A stretch of DNA of 64,000 nucleotides from Macrothele yani (lineage: Eukaryota; Arthropoda; Arachnida; Araneae; Macrothelidae), in assembly GCA_039090855.1 (NCBI GenBank), contig CM077012.1:143130541-143194540 (forward strand). The letters run 5' to 3'. Below the pieces are notes generated by a model. It had not been told where the DNA came from. It searched no databases and was given only the letters and a program-made list of their open reading frames with translations. This document shows, piece by piece, positions 55,396 to 64,000 of the stretch (position 1 is its first letter; every line of letters begins with the position of its first letter). The translations under genes were made by a program, and so were the position numbers.

Positions 55396-55526
55396 GTGTG
55401 ACATCTTTTACCGAGCCTGTGGTTCCCAGGCTTGTTTGGTTCATTTCGTCCTTTACAAAGTACGGCCTTAGGAAAAATACCTTCAGGAATCCATTTGCTA
55501 AGAAATCAGAGTATTTATTCAAGATA

Positions 55527-56932
55527 TACACTAGCGGAAAGTGAAGAAAGAACACCAAGAATGAATTGGCGGACGATCGTGAAATTTACATATGTTAATG
55601 GGGTTGAGTTTACGTAGGTGTGATGTTAATTTCGGGACCAACCAATGAGCGCTTACGCCACAGCACGGCATAATATGCAAATTATCGTCGGTGGTATTTT
55701 AGGAGTACGGCGAAGTGAATGTAATCAGTCGTCGGCGTACAGACACGTGCGAAGGCCCTGAAGAAGCTGCAATGCCTGGACATGAAAGACGTGTATGATT
55801 TCAGCAGTTATCGGACTTTGAGCGAGGCTGGGTGGTCGTATCGTCGTATTGTGGAGCGAATTGAACGGGAAGTATCGGTGGTGTTACGATGGTGGCATAG
55901 ATGGTCCGAGGAACATTCCCACACGAGAAGACGTGGAACCGGGAGTCACAGACTGGCTGATGAGCGGACTGATTGATGCATAAGAAGAGCGGCGTTGTCA
56001 AGCAGAACATCCACTGCGACGCAAATCCGAGCTGCCGTTGCACCTGAGGTGACTGTGCGAACAATCCGCAACCGTCTACTGGATGCAGGACTACGTGCAC
56101 GTGTGCCTCTGGCATGTGTACCTCTGAATCCAGCCCACCGTCAGGAACGGCTGCAGTGGTGTCGCCAACGTCTGCACTGGAGAACGCAATGGCGATCTGT
56201 CGTGTTCAGCGATGAAAGCAGATTCTGCTTGGGAGCCTCAGATGGCCAGATGCGTGTTCAGAGACGCACAGGGGAGCATCTCCACCCTTCTTACATCCGC
56301 CAGCGACACACAGGTCCTACACCTGGTCTCCTGGTGTGGGGAGTGATCAGCTATCACTCCTGTACACAACTAGTGTTTGTACCGGGTACGTTACGTTAAA
56401 CAGCACCTCCTACTTCAACATCATCATTCAGCCCGTTGTTGTGCCATTTGTAAGGTCGGTCCATCGTGGTGTTTTCCAGCAAGATAACGCACACGCGGCT
56501 TGTGCAACGCAACATGCACTTCAGGGTGTGAGACAACTTTCATGGCCTGCATGTTCACCGGATTTGTCCCCCATTGAGCACGTGTGGGATTTTATGGGAC
56601 AACAACTTATTCGTCTCCACGGTCAGCCATGACCATCCCCGATTTATGTGTCCAGGTTGAGGATGCTGGGAACTCAATACCCCAAATTTACATCAAACAT
56701 ACGACAGACTCCATGCCAGAATTGCACAGTGTGACGCAGTTCATGGCGGTTCAACCTCATACTAACCATGTTACATGGAAATATTATTTTTCAGTTTACC
56801 AGCAAATACAGCTGTATTTTGCCATAATGTTTTGACCACGTTATCCTTTGTATTCCGTTATTATGCTGTATAAATTTCGTTGGTATCAGACGTCTCCTTC
56901 TTGGTGTTCTTTTTTCACTTTCCGCCAGTGTA
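55527..56932 (+). mobile_element. Tc1/mariner transposon D (second subfamily)
   Basis: Long inverted ends: TACACTAGCGGAAAGTGAAG (55527-55546) continuing through GAACACCAAGAA, inverted at 56893-56932 (GGTGTTCTTTTTTCACTTTC then CGCCAGTGTA). TA duplications lie at the edges. Inserted in the LTR of the Gypsy element. Confidence 0.9.
55772..56765 (+). pseudogene. Tc1-like transposase D (broken)
   Basis: Starts MPGHERR at 55772 and meets a TGA after two more codons. A DNA-binding region follows (LSEAGWSYRRIVERI, VVLRWWHRW), then VRTIRNRLLDAGL, VVFSDESRFCLGASDG (first Asp) and TGPTPGLLVWGVISYHS. FQQDNAH (second Asp; two residues of the usual DNARPH are lost) and SPDLSPIEHVWD (Glu) come after frameshifts. 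The C-terminus GGSTSY ends at 56765. Its shared FCLGASDG and GGxTSY with copies A-C show common ancestry, while the termini differ. Confidence 0.85.
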
Positions 56933-57026
56933 TATATACACACACACACACACACACGAAAAAGACACCAAAATCATATTTAAGCATTTAAAGGGGCCTC
57001 TCGTTCGCAGAGATCCTCACACTGCC

Positions 57027-57546
57027 AGTAATACTTTATTATTTTTCTAATTTAGCTTCACTTATGTGAGAAATGTGTTTTAAGACAGTATATTCTTGAA
57101 GTGTAGTGTATATTATGTATTTTTGTAGTTTCTAATTGTACATTATTGCATTTTATTAGGAATACTTTAAAGTATATTAATGCTTGGTACAAGTTTTATA
57201 ATTTATTTCATGGGTAAAAGTATTCTGTCATACGACGGAAACTCCATCATCCGTTCTGTCAGACACACTCTGTCTCCATCAACCCATCAACTCTGTGCTG
57301 TAACAGAAAAATTCAGATTGTTTTTATTTTATTTTTTGTTTTTTTACTGAAAACGTAAAATAAATTCGCCTCATGGTGAGGAAGGATCGTATCTGTACGC
57401 ACTTGTGCCACAACAATATTCAAATTTATTTGGATGGGTTTCCGTCTGACCAAAACTCGTGGCATCGCCCAGTAATTCCTTTAGCTGTCTTTGGACTCTG
57501 GCGCCTCGTTGAGTTTGCCAATCCCATGAGATGATATCACCCAGTG
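57027..57546. other. Unassigned AT-rich sequence
   Basis: No coding or repeat structure recognised between the Gypsy element and the TAGGG transposon. Confidence 0.4.
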
Positions 57547-57554
57547 ATGCACGC
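57547..57554. repeat. Target-site duplication ATGCACGC (left)
   Basis: Perfect match to 63608-63615, directly abutting the 13-base inverted termini. Confidence 0.9.
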
Positions 57555-57959
57555 TAGGGTGGCCCAACTTTGTATAGGATTTTTTTTTTTTTCACTTATC
57601 TTTCGTTTCACCCCTTAAAATTGTTTTATTTCATGAAAAAGTAATTCCTGTAAAATTTTATTGCAATCAAAAGATAAAAACACATGTCGACAGAGAGCCT
57701 ATTACAGCTGAAGCTATCATTTCCCACCACTGAGTCTTCTGCGTGCATTAGCTTCTTCCCACGAAAGTCATTGGAACATTCTTGGCAAGATGCCAAAGAA
57801 AAAAAAAAACAAGCTGTAAGCCCCATTCGTCCTGATGATGCTGAGCTAAACGTACTGCGAAATTATAGTCGATGCTAATAAAGCATATAATTGTGAATAA
57901 ACGTTGATGATTTACTCTTGAGCTGTAAGCCTTCTGCTGCACATTTTCAACTCGTTTGT

Positions 57960-59805
57960 GTTTCAGAAATGCAAGTTGATAAGAGCTTCAATGTAACTGG
58001 TTTGTGATACACTACGTCTTTAACGCCATATGGTGATTGCAATGTGAAAAAAGTTTCAGAGTTTAAGATTCATCATTATATTTTGTATTTACTCAAACAG
58101 TTACATTTTGATTCTTATTTGAGGCATATTGTCACCGTGCTACTTGCTAAGTTTTCTGTACTAAATGTTTTCAAAGCACACCTTGCGGAAAGACACTTCG
58201 GTTTATTTGATTGGACATTACATGCCCCAGATTGTTGGAAGTAAGCTGCCATCCAACAGACAAGTGCTGTGCTTACTCCTTTTAAACCTGTGTGACGTAA
58301 AATTAACTCTTCGAGAAAGTGCAACGCTGACAATCCAAGAGGTGCTAATTTTCTGGAATAAATCACGTATTCCAACACGACAACAATACCATTGCATTCA
58401 AAAACTAGAAACTGTTTACAAAAATTGGATATCATTGCAAAAAAAAACAAAAAAACAACAACAACGAAGAAACTCAAATTTTAAAACAAAGGGAAGAGTT
58501 ATTTGTGTCAAAGTTGGATGATCTGTTCGATATTGCCCATGAAAATGTCTTAGAAATAATAACTATTGAAGAAGATAAGATTTTTTAATAAATCAAAGGC
58601 AAAAAGGGCATCCCAGTTTTATGTGTGGTACTGATGTAAAATTGGCTGAACGGGAGAAAAAAACAGATGGAAGACGATCCAAAGAAATTCAAAGGTTACA
58701 GCAAAGCATAGGAGAGGCTGAAACAGCAAGAGAATTTATTGAACTGCAATCTGCAAGTAGTATCGATGAAGAATCAATCGTGGATGAAGAGGCAATTTCA
58801 TCGTGGTCTACGGATTCAATCGGGATGTTGCAGCAAAAGAAAAGAAAGATGCATGGAACTTGTAATGTTATAACTCCAAAAATTGTAGCCGCTTTCGACA
58901 AATGCAAAGTTAGTGATAGAAATGCGGTTCACATTTTAATGGCAACATCTGAAGCATTAGGTCATGATGCCCATGAACTATCAATAAGTAGGTCTTCCAT
59001 TCAATGATGCAGGCAACGTTTGCATCAAGTGAGAGCAGAAAAATTAAAGGAACGATTCAAAGAAGCTGATCTGCAAGCAGCTGTCATTCATTGGGATGTA
59101 AAATTACTGCCAGCAGTTAGAGGTTCTCAGATGGTTAAGTGCCTTCCGGTCATAATTACAAGCGCAAATATAGAACAAATACTGTAGATACCACGGTTGC
59201 AAGGCTCCATTTGGAAAGAACAAGCCTTAGCAGTATATGAAACACTTACTGATTGGGAACTTACAAACAAGGTAAAAGCGTTGTGCTGTTACACTACTTT
59301 CATCCAACCTCGGCTACTTAAGGGGAGCGGCAATTATTTTAGAGCAGATGTTGGAAAGACATCTTTTATATCTTCCCTGCAGACATCATATATTTGAAAT
59401 CATACTTAAAACTGTTTGAGCTGAAAATGCCCTCTTCATCAGGTCCAGATGTGCAAATTTTCAAACACTTTTAAACAGGCATGGCCTAAAAGTTCAAGTC
59501 TGGTGTAGAAGAAAAAATGTTCAAAACGTTTTATGTTCAAACCTAAAAGAAATCCGATCTATCATAATGCACCACCTACAAATGCAACAGCCTCGAGATG
59601 ATTATAAAGAATTCTTAGAGTTAGCAGAAATTTTTATTGGAAACAACACAGAAGAAATATCTTTTTGAGCTCCAGGAGCATACCATCAAGCGCAATGGAT
59701 GGCAAAAACACTTTATTGCTTAAAAATATTTCTGTTTCGTGATGAATTTAAACTTAACTTCAAGGGGGGGGGAAAGGCATTTCTGACATATGCATATTTC
59801 TTGTA
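57960..59805 (+). pseudogene. Transposase-like protein of the TAGGG element, part 1
   Basis: Across frames the plus strand reads SFNVTGL, HMPQIVGSKLPSNRQVLCLLL, LRESATLTIQEVLIFWNKSRIPT, KLDDLFDIAHENVLEII, KGIPVLC-type sequence and a middle open section (58621-59007). Further on, WELTNKVKALCCYTT is followed by damaged sequence and then LPCRHHIFEIILKTVFELKMPSSSGPDVQIFKHF. A D/Y..T..N block followed by CxHH resembles the DxxxxN and CxxH segments of hAT-fold transposases. I recall such proteins as uncharacterised multicopy predictions in arthropods. Many stops; dead. Confidence 0.6.
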
Positions 59806-59811
59806 ATAATA

Positions 59812-61226
59812 TACACTGATGGGAAAAAAATCCTAACACCACGAAAAAATAGTTGTAGAGGAATGAAATGGCGGCAATACATTTGTATAGGTAACATATT
59901 TGATCGATTAAGGTTTCAAGATCACAGCTTAATGTAAGCGCGAAAAGAGCCTTTTTAAATGTGAAATGCTGGTTCATTAATAACCGGTGTAACCGTCAGA
60001 ATGTTGAATGCAAGCACGCAAACGTTCATGCATTGTGTCGTACAGGTGCTGGATGTCAGTTTGTGGGATGGAGTTCCATGCCTGTTGCACTTGGTCGGTC
60101 AATACAGGGATGGTTAATGCTGGTTGGGGGTGACGCTGGAGTTGTCGTCCAATGATGTCTTATACGTGCTCGATTGGTGAAAGATCTGGTGATCTAGCAG
60201 GCCACGGCAACATGTCGACACTCTGTAGAGCATGTTGGGTTACAACAGCGGTATGCGGACGAGCGTTATCCTGCTGGAATGCTGTTCATGAATGGCAGCA
60301 CAACAGGTTGAATCACCAGACCGACGTACAACTGTGCCGTCAGGGTGCGTGGGATAACCACGAGAGTGCTCCTGCTGTCATAGGAAATTGCTCCCCAGAC
60401 CATAACTCCAGGTGTAGGTCCAGTGTGTCTCGGCCGCAGACAGGTTGGTTGCAGGCGCTCACCTGGCCTCCTTCTAACCAACACACGGCCATCACTGGCA
60501 CCCAGGCAGAACCGGCTTTCATCAGAAAACACAACAGATCTCCACTCCGTCCTCCAATGAGCTCTAGCTTGACACCACTGACATCGCAAACGGCAGTGGT
60601 TTGGAGTAAGTGGAATGCATGCTACAGGGCGTCTGGCTCGGAGCTGTCCTTCAAGTAACCGATTTGTAACAGTTCGTTGTGTCACTGTGGTGGCAACTGC
60701 AGCTCGAATTGCTGCCGCAGACGCGGTACGATGTGCCACGGCCATACGCCGTACACAGCAGTCTTCCCTCTCAGTAGTGGCCAGCCGGAACCCGGTCTTC
60801 TTGAGGCAGTACCTTTTCTTGACCACCGCTGCCAACAATCATGCACAGTGGCTACATTCCTGCCAAGTCGTTCTGCAATATTGCGGAACGAAAATCCACC
60901 TTCTCGTAGCCCTATTACACGACCCCGTTCAAACTCCGTGAGCTGTTGATAATGGCTTCTTCGTCTTCTTAAAGGCATTTTTGACTAACATCAACACACT
61001 ACGTCAAATCTCAACGATAACTGACGCTCACGAACGTTACAGCGCGTATTTACAGCAAACCTGCTTTGCATGTTCCGAGGGCGCTACTAGCGCCACACGT
61101 ATGCGCAGAGCGCAAAATTTGCATAGACTTCATCTTACAGATGTACTCTCACCGCCTACCAACTGCCGTTTATCTAACACAACCCGTTCTTGGTGTTGGG
61201 ATTTATTTATTTTTTTCGTCAGTGTA
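59812..61226 (-). mobile_element. Tc1/mariner transposon, copy C
   Basis: Ends TACACTGATGG (59812-59822) and CGTCAGTGTA (61217-61226). Inserted in the coding part of the TAGGG element; the host reading resumes with PWFTAPMAQEAPN on the right. Confidence 0.9.
59977..60978 (-). pseudogene. Tc1-like transposase, copy C (broken)
   Basis: From MPLRRRR (60978) the DNA-binding region matches copy A. Frameshifts occur near 60780. The long open part (60266-60838) holds VVFSDESRF and VMVWGAISYDS to NSIPAG. Relative to copy A a 14-base deletion there removes the GGVF segment, shifts the frame and ends the ORF before the second Asp. The C-terminal region (SPDLSPIEHV) persists out of frame. Stop near 59977. 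Confidence 0.88.
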
Positions 61227-61231
61227 TATTA

Positions 61232-61530
61232 ATCCTTGGTTCACAGCACCTATGGCTCAAGAGGCACCCAACCCTGATGTACAATTTTTGAAAAAGCTCA
61301 TTGAGTATCTATCTGTGGATCTAGATATATCTCGTATCACAGTTCACAAATTCAAAAATCATTTACGGTCAAACAGAAGTTATCGCTATTTCCACGTTTA
61401 TAAGTGAGTCATGGAAAGAGCGATGACTTCTGTTGGATGTTACTGGTCCACATCAAATGTTTGTATTAATCATTTATGGCATTTATCCCCAGAAGCTTGT
61501 GCTTTGGCTTTTTTCAATGAAGGTTTAGCT
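61232..61530 (+). pseudogene. Transposase-like protein of the TAGGG element, part 2
   Basis: PWFTAPMAQEAPNPDVQFLKKL, then IEYLSVDLDISRITVHKFKNHL (61238-61365), a stop after HVYK, and, in another frame, NHLWHLSPEACALAFFNEGLA (61468-61530). The last codons GGTTTAGCT coincide with the retro-insertion duplication, and reading continues at 62053. Confidence 0.6.
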
Positions 61531-62039
61531 TGGAAATATTCTAGTTGGATAATGCTTACCTAGGCATTCCATTTCTAGCGATGATTCACTTTCCTCGCAC
61601 GTTTCAGGTCTTCCTTGAAGCTATTGTCCTATTGTCCGTTGTATGTGCAGCTACCATTCACATCCAACACACTGCTTACTTTGGGTGGAAAAGTCGTCAT
61701 GCTCCTGAGGATGCCCAAAGACTGGGCGAAAAATTTAGAGCAATAATAACGGTAAAGAATTGATGTTGTTGAATCCTAAAGTGAAGATCTACTGAATCTA
61801 CCCAAAGTAAGTAGTGTGTTGTATGTGAATGGTAGCTGCACATACAACGGACAATAGGACAATAGCTTCAACAAAGACCCGAAACGTGCGAGAAAAGTGA
61901 ATCATCGCTAGAAACGGAATGCCTAGGTAAACATTATCCAACTAGAATATTTCCAAGTTTCTGAAATAATGCACGTAAAAATGAATAGTAGCCTTCTCCG
62001 ATCTATTTCTAAGTCGGAATATGAACTGCTTATATGATT
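61531..62039. mobile_element. 509-bp retro-insertion with inverted arms and a hammerhead-like core (Penelope-type)
   Basis: TGAAGGTTTAGCT flanks it (61518-61530, 62040-62052), a 13-bp duplication as left by target-primed reverse transcription. Arms 61529-61695 and 61795-61957 are inverted copies with small differences. Between them lies the hammerhead core described separately. Inverted pseudo-LTR-like arms with a hammerhead fit a short, 5'-truncated Penelope-type insertion. No ORF. Confidence 0.7.
61690..61745 (+). ncRNA. Hammerhead ribozyme-like core
   Basis: CTGAGGA (61705-61711) fits the CUGANGA box. GCCC (61713-61716) pairs with GGGC (61724-61727) across AAAGACT as stem II. GAAA (61728-61731) follows immediately. 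GTC at 61693-61695 is a candidate cleavage triplet. Stems I and III were not confirmed by folding. Confidence 0.55.
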
Positions 62040-62052
62040 TGAAGGTTTAGCT

Positions 62053-62335
62053 GTTGAAACTAAAATAAAAATGGTACAGAATCTAGTGAAAGACTGTACT
62101 CAAGAAAATGGTGTCAAGCGACTCATACTAGAAGATGGGGATATTCATGAACTAATAGACGAGTCTATTGAAGACTTCATTTCAGAAGACAGCAAACAAA
62201 TTTTTGAAAGATTTAATATTCACACAGATTTCCTCAATGTGGATCCAGCTTCCTAGACTGAAAGTGAAGTGTATAAAAAATCCTCAGTTGTTGTGCACCG
62301 ATTAAAGGTGGTAAATGACACAGCTGAAAGAGGGG
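62053..62335 (+). pseudogene. Transposase-like protein of the TAGGG element, part 3
   Basis: In frame with part 2 across the retro-insertion: VETKIKMVQNLVKDC, IHELIDESIEDFI, IFERFNIHTDFLNVDPAS, a stop, then VVHRLKVVNDTAERGV up to the TTAA at 62336. These are conserved C-terminal blocks of the same protein family. Confidence 0.6.
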
Positions 62336-62339
62336 TTAA

Positions 62340-62732
62340 GAGTCCTCCATACCCCGTATTGTTTCAATGCGAAATTGAAACAAATATAGCATCATGCAGA
62401 TGGAAAAATCAATATATCATACCACTCGTATGTGTTTCGAAATTTTTATATTTCGAGAAAAAATGTCAAACTATTTTTCTGCTTTTTAACCTAGCAGGTA
62501 TCAAAATCGGAACTTCTTTAAAATAATTGTCAGTCTGCCCATTATTTTACACTTTTGGGATAATTAAAATATTACTCCCCAAAATGACACTGATATAGAA
62601 ACTCAGAAAGGTGGTTCAATGTCAATTGTACACATGAAAAAAAAAACTGATTTCTAAATTGATTTTTTATATATGTAATTTTGTTCTGCAAATGCATGTT
62701 TTAGCTATTTTTCACAAGGTATGGAGGACCCG
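62340..62732. mobile_element. TTAA-flanked MITE (piggyBac- or Kolobok-type target)
   Basis: TTAA at 62336-62339 and 62733-62736. The ends share GTCCTCCATACC (left 62342-62353) and its inverse GGTATGGAGGAC (62718-62729). 393 bases, AT-rich, noncoding. It separates RGV from the LIEDYNYIITKNEDQKQ segment of the host transposase. Confidence 0.75.
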
Positions 62733-62733
62733 T

Positions 62734-62862
62734 TAATAGAGGACTACAATTATATAATAACAAAAAATGAAGACCAGAAGCAATTTCTATTGCAAGTTGT
62801 CACTTACTACAGATGTCAATATCCTGATGCAAAGGAGACTGTAGCAAAAAATATAGAGTGAG
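62734..62862 (+). pseudogene. Transposase-like protein of the TAGGG element, C-terminal part 4
   Basis: LIEDYNYIITKNEDQKQFLL then QVVTYYRCQYPDAKET, the family's C-terminal block, in a frame shifted by one relative to part 3 once the MITE is removed. The coding region ends near 62862. Confidence 0.6.
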
Positions 62863-62929
62863 ATTGTCATTTGTTTTCCAATTGTTGATATTTCTGTCAT
62901 TATCTGTATTTATGTACAGATAATGCCTT

Positions 62930-63607
62930 TTTTTTTTTACCATTAAACAATTTTAAGGGATGCTTTTTTTTTTTTTTTTTTTACCACTAAACAATTTTAA
63001 GGGATGCCTCTGAAAAATTAAGAGTTGAATATTTTGGGCCACCCTAAATGCAATGTTCACTTAGAATTCAGGCAAGAAAAGATCCCACACCCAGGGTAAT
63101 ATTTTATCCTTTACTACTGGGAAAAAAAAGTAAAATTGAAAATGATAGTTAGACTACATCCATTTTTTCAAAGAGTGTACTATGTTTACATTTTGAATCA
63201 AACATATTTCCTCAAAAAAAAACATATTTCCTTTAAAAAAAACATGGAAAATTTTCACTTTTAAGATTTGAAACTTTTGGGAAATCCCCCCCCCCCCTCA
63301 TCCCTCCAGAATTTTTTTTCCGGCTGTGGCACTGTTATCGCCACCAGTTAATCTAAAGCTGTTGCAATAGAAGCTTTACAACTTTTTTTTTTTTTGTATC
63401 TTCCCAAGAATGTTGCATTACGCTAACAGTGAGATAGTTTAAGAAGGGAAAAGAGCTTAAGTGGCGGGAAAACAAAAGCTTTCCCTATAAAGCATGCCTG
63501 TCGGCACGTGTTATTATCGTGAGATATTATTTTTTTACTGAAATAGAACAATTTTAAGGGGGTGAGACTTAAAAATTAAAGAAGTTGAATTTTTTTGGGC
63601 CACCCTA
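62930..63607. repeat. Duplicated 3' terminal region of the TAGGG element
   Basis: AAACAATTTTAAGGGATGC occurs twice (62944-62967 and 62987-63007), and a related AACAATTTTAAGGGGGTGAG lies at 63547-63566. TTGGGCCACCCTA is found at both 63034-63046 and 63595-63607. Only the outer terminus is followed by the perfect target duplication. Confidence 0.7.
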
Positions 63608-63615
63608 ATGCACGC
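63608..63615. repeat. Target-site duplication ATGCACGC (right)
   Basis: Perfect match to 57547-57554. Confidence 0.9.
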
Positions 63616-64000
63616 GCATTGTCGGGTTTACCAAGTGCCACTGAGAAGAGTCCAGAAGGAGGAGCTATTTGTTTCTACTCACTGGCACATACAGCACGTT
63701 TCCATTTCAGATTGCATTTCTTTATTTACCGTTTGTGGATTGTATTGCAACTCAGCAATTGTAGTGCTGTTATTAGGCTAGTCTAATAAGAAGTACTACT
63801 CTTCCAAGAATGTGTTGAAAGGAGAACATTACGGATTTATGCATCGTCTGATTTTATCTTTTTGCGTCAATACATGTTTGCAAGTAAGTTTTTTATTCAT
63901 GTAATTTTCTTTGTTGTTTTTTTATTGCTCATACGTGAGCCGTAAGACATATTAAGTACACTGCAACAATGGAATTCATCACAGAAGATAACTCGGAAAG
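63616..64000. other. Unassigned sequence to window end
   Basis: No gene, RNA or repeat recognised. Confidence 0.4.

Larger units (their letters stand above)
51105..57021 (-). mobile_element. Ty3/Gypsy LTR retrotransposon with integrase upstream of RT (Gmr1-like)
   Basis: Flanked by CTGCC on both sides (51100-51104, 57022-57026), a 5-bp duplication typical of Gypsy elements. LTRs lie at 51105-51704 and 55397-57021, the latter interrupted. On the minus strand the order is PBS, long noncoding section, integrase C-terminal part, RT, RNase H, PPT. The integrase and RT share one frame with a single stop between them, so the order is original and not a rearrangement. Gag, protease and the first half of integrase are missing. 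Confidence 0.85.
55397..57021 (-). repeat. 5' LTR of Gypsy element, interrupted and internally deleted
   Basis: Outer parts 55397-55526 and 56933-57021 match the two ends of the 3' LTR. Between them sits the Tc1-like element D. About 350 bases of LTR middle (equivalent to about 51245-51615) are missing, with TA/CA microsatellite at the junction. Confidence 0.8.
57555..63607 (+). mobile_element. 6.05-kb decayed DNA transposon, TAGGG termini, 8-bp target duplication
   Basis: TAGGGTGGCCCAA (57555-57567) is mirrored exactly by TTGGGCCACCCTA (63595-63607), and ATGCACGC follows on both sides. Subterminal sequence CCCTTAAAATTGTT.TATTTC is also inverted between the ends (57612-57634 and 63541-63560). 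TAGGG fits the YARNG end consensus of hAT elements, as does the 8-bp duplication. The coding part is a transposase-like family I cannot place by name. Three younger insertions break it. A second copy of the 3' terminus lies at 63034-63046. Confidence 0.85.

Noticed and set aside
1..64000. CRISPR arrays, bacterial operons, rRNA genes or complete tRNA genes
   Set aside because: No regularly spaced direct repeats with unique spacers, no prokaryotic gene organisation, and no rRNA or intact tRNA sequence recognised. The tRNA-like heads belong to SINEs.

Overview
The window is an AT-rich piece of animal genome, almost certainly arthropod. A chelicerate is possible, but the sequence alone does not settle this. 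It is gene-poor and built largely of transposable elements nested inside one another. The only host-gene sequence I recognise is one 150-bp exon at 42407-42556. It is flanked by a good splice acceptor and donor and encodes part of the methyltransferase-like domain of anamorsin (CIAPIN1). Everything after it, and probably much before it, is likely intronic or intergenic repeat DNA.

Layout. 1-1284: decayed 3' part of a hAT transposon. 1308-2040: a noncoding repeat that recurs inverted at 23505-24195. 2340-3690: a decayed ORF of a repeat-associated family. 4060-10840: an I/Jockey-group LINE (zinc-knuckle ORF1; endonuclease, RT and RNase H in ORF2), broken by a Tc1-like element at 6672-8008. 11111-23235: an RTE-like LINE split by a 9.0-kb hAT element (12427-21447), which is itself split by a 5.7-kb near-perfect palindrome (13404-19139). 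24200-25414: a pogo/Tigger remnant. 25431-32745: a second fragment of the RTE-like LINE, split by a 6.3-kb Tx1-like LINE (25972-32312) with a 13-bp target duplication.

32797-37801: a young Penelope-like retroelement with near-identical pseudo-LTRs, an N-terminal GIY-YIG endonuclease, a CxC linker and a YIDD reverse transcriptase. This is the Naiad organisation. One in-frame TGA separates a short upstream ORF from the main ORF. 37802-39037: a truncated Tc1 copy. 39070-42260: an RTE LINE intact apart from one single-base frameshift. 42407-42556: the CIAPIN1 exon. 43560-50640: small fragments, including two tRNA-derived SINEs with clean target duplications, a hAT-like nonautonomous element, a MITE and a Tc1 remnant.

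51105-57021: a Ty3/Gypsy retrotransposon on the minus strand with LTRs, PPT, PBS and a CTGCC duplication. Its integrase lies upstream of its RT (Gmr1-like order), and its 5' LTR holds a second kind of Tc1-like element. 57555-63607: a 6.05-kb decayed transposon with 13-bp TAGGG-type inverted ends and a perfect 8-bp target duplication. It encodes a transposase family I know only as uncharacterised, and is interrupted by a Tc1 copy, a hammerhead-core-bearing 509-bp retro-insertion and a TTAA-flanked MITE.

The nesting gives a relative order of events. LINE and hAT copies are oldest. The palindrome, the Tx1 LINE, the Tc1 copies and the small insertions came later. The Penelope-like element and the 39-42 kb RTE look youngest. 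All element calls rest on motifs, terminal repeats and target-site duplications read directly from the sequence.
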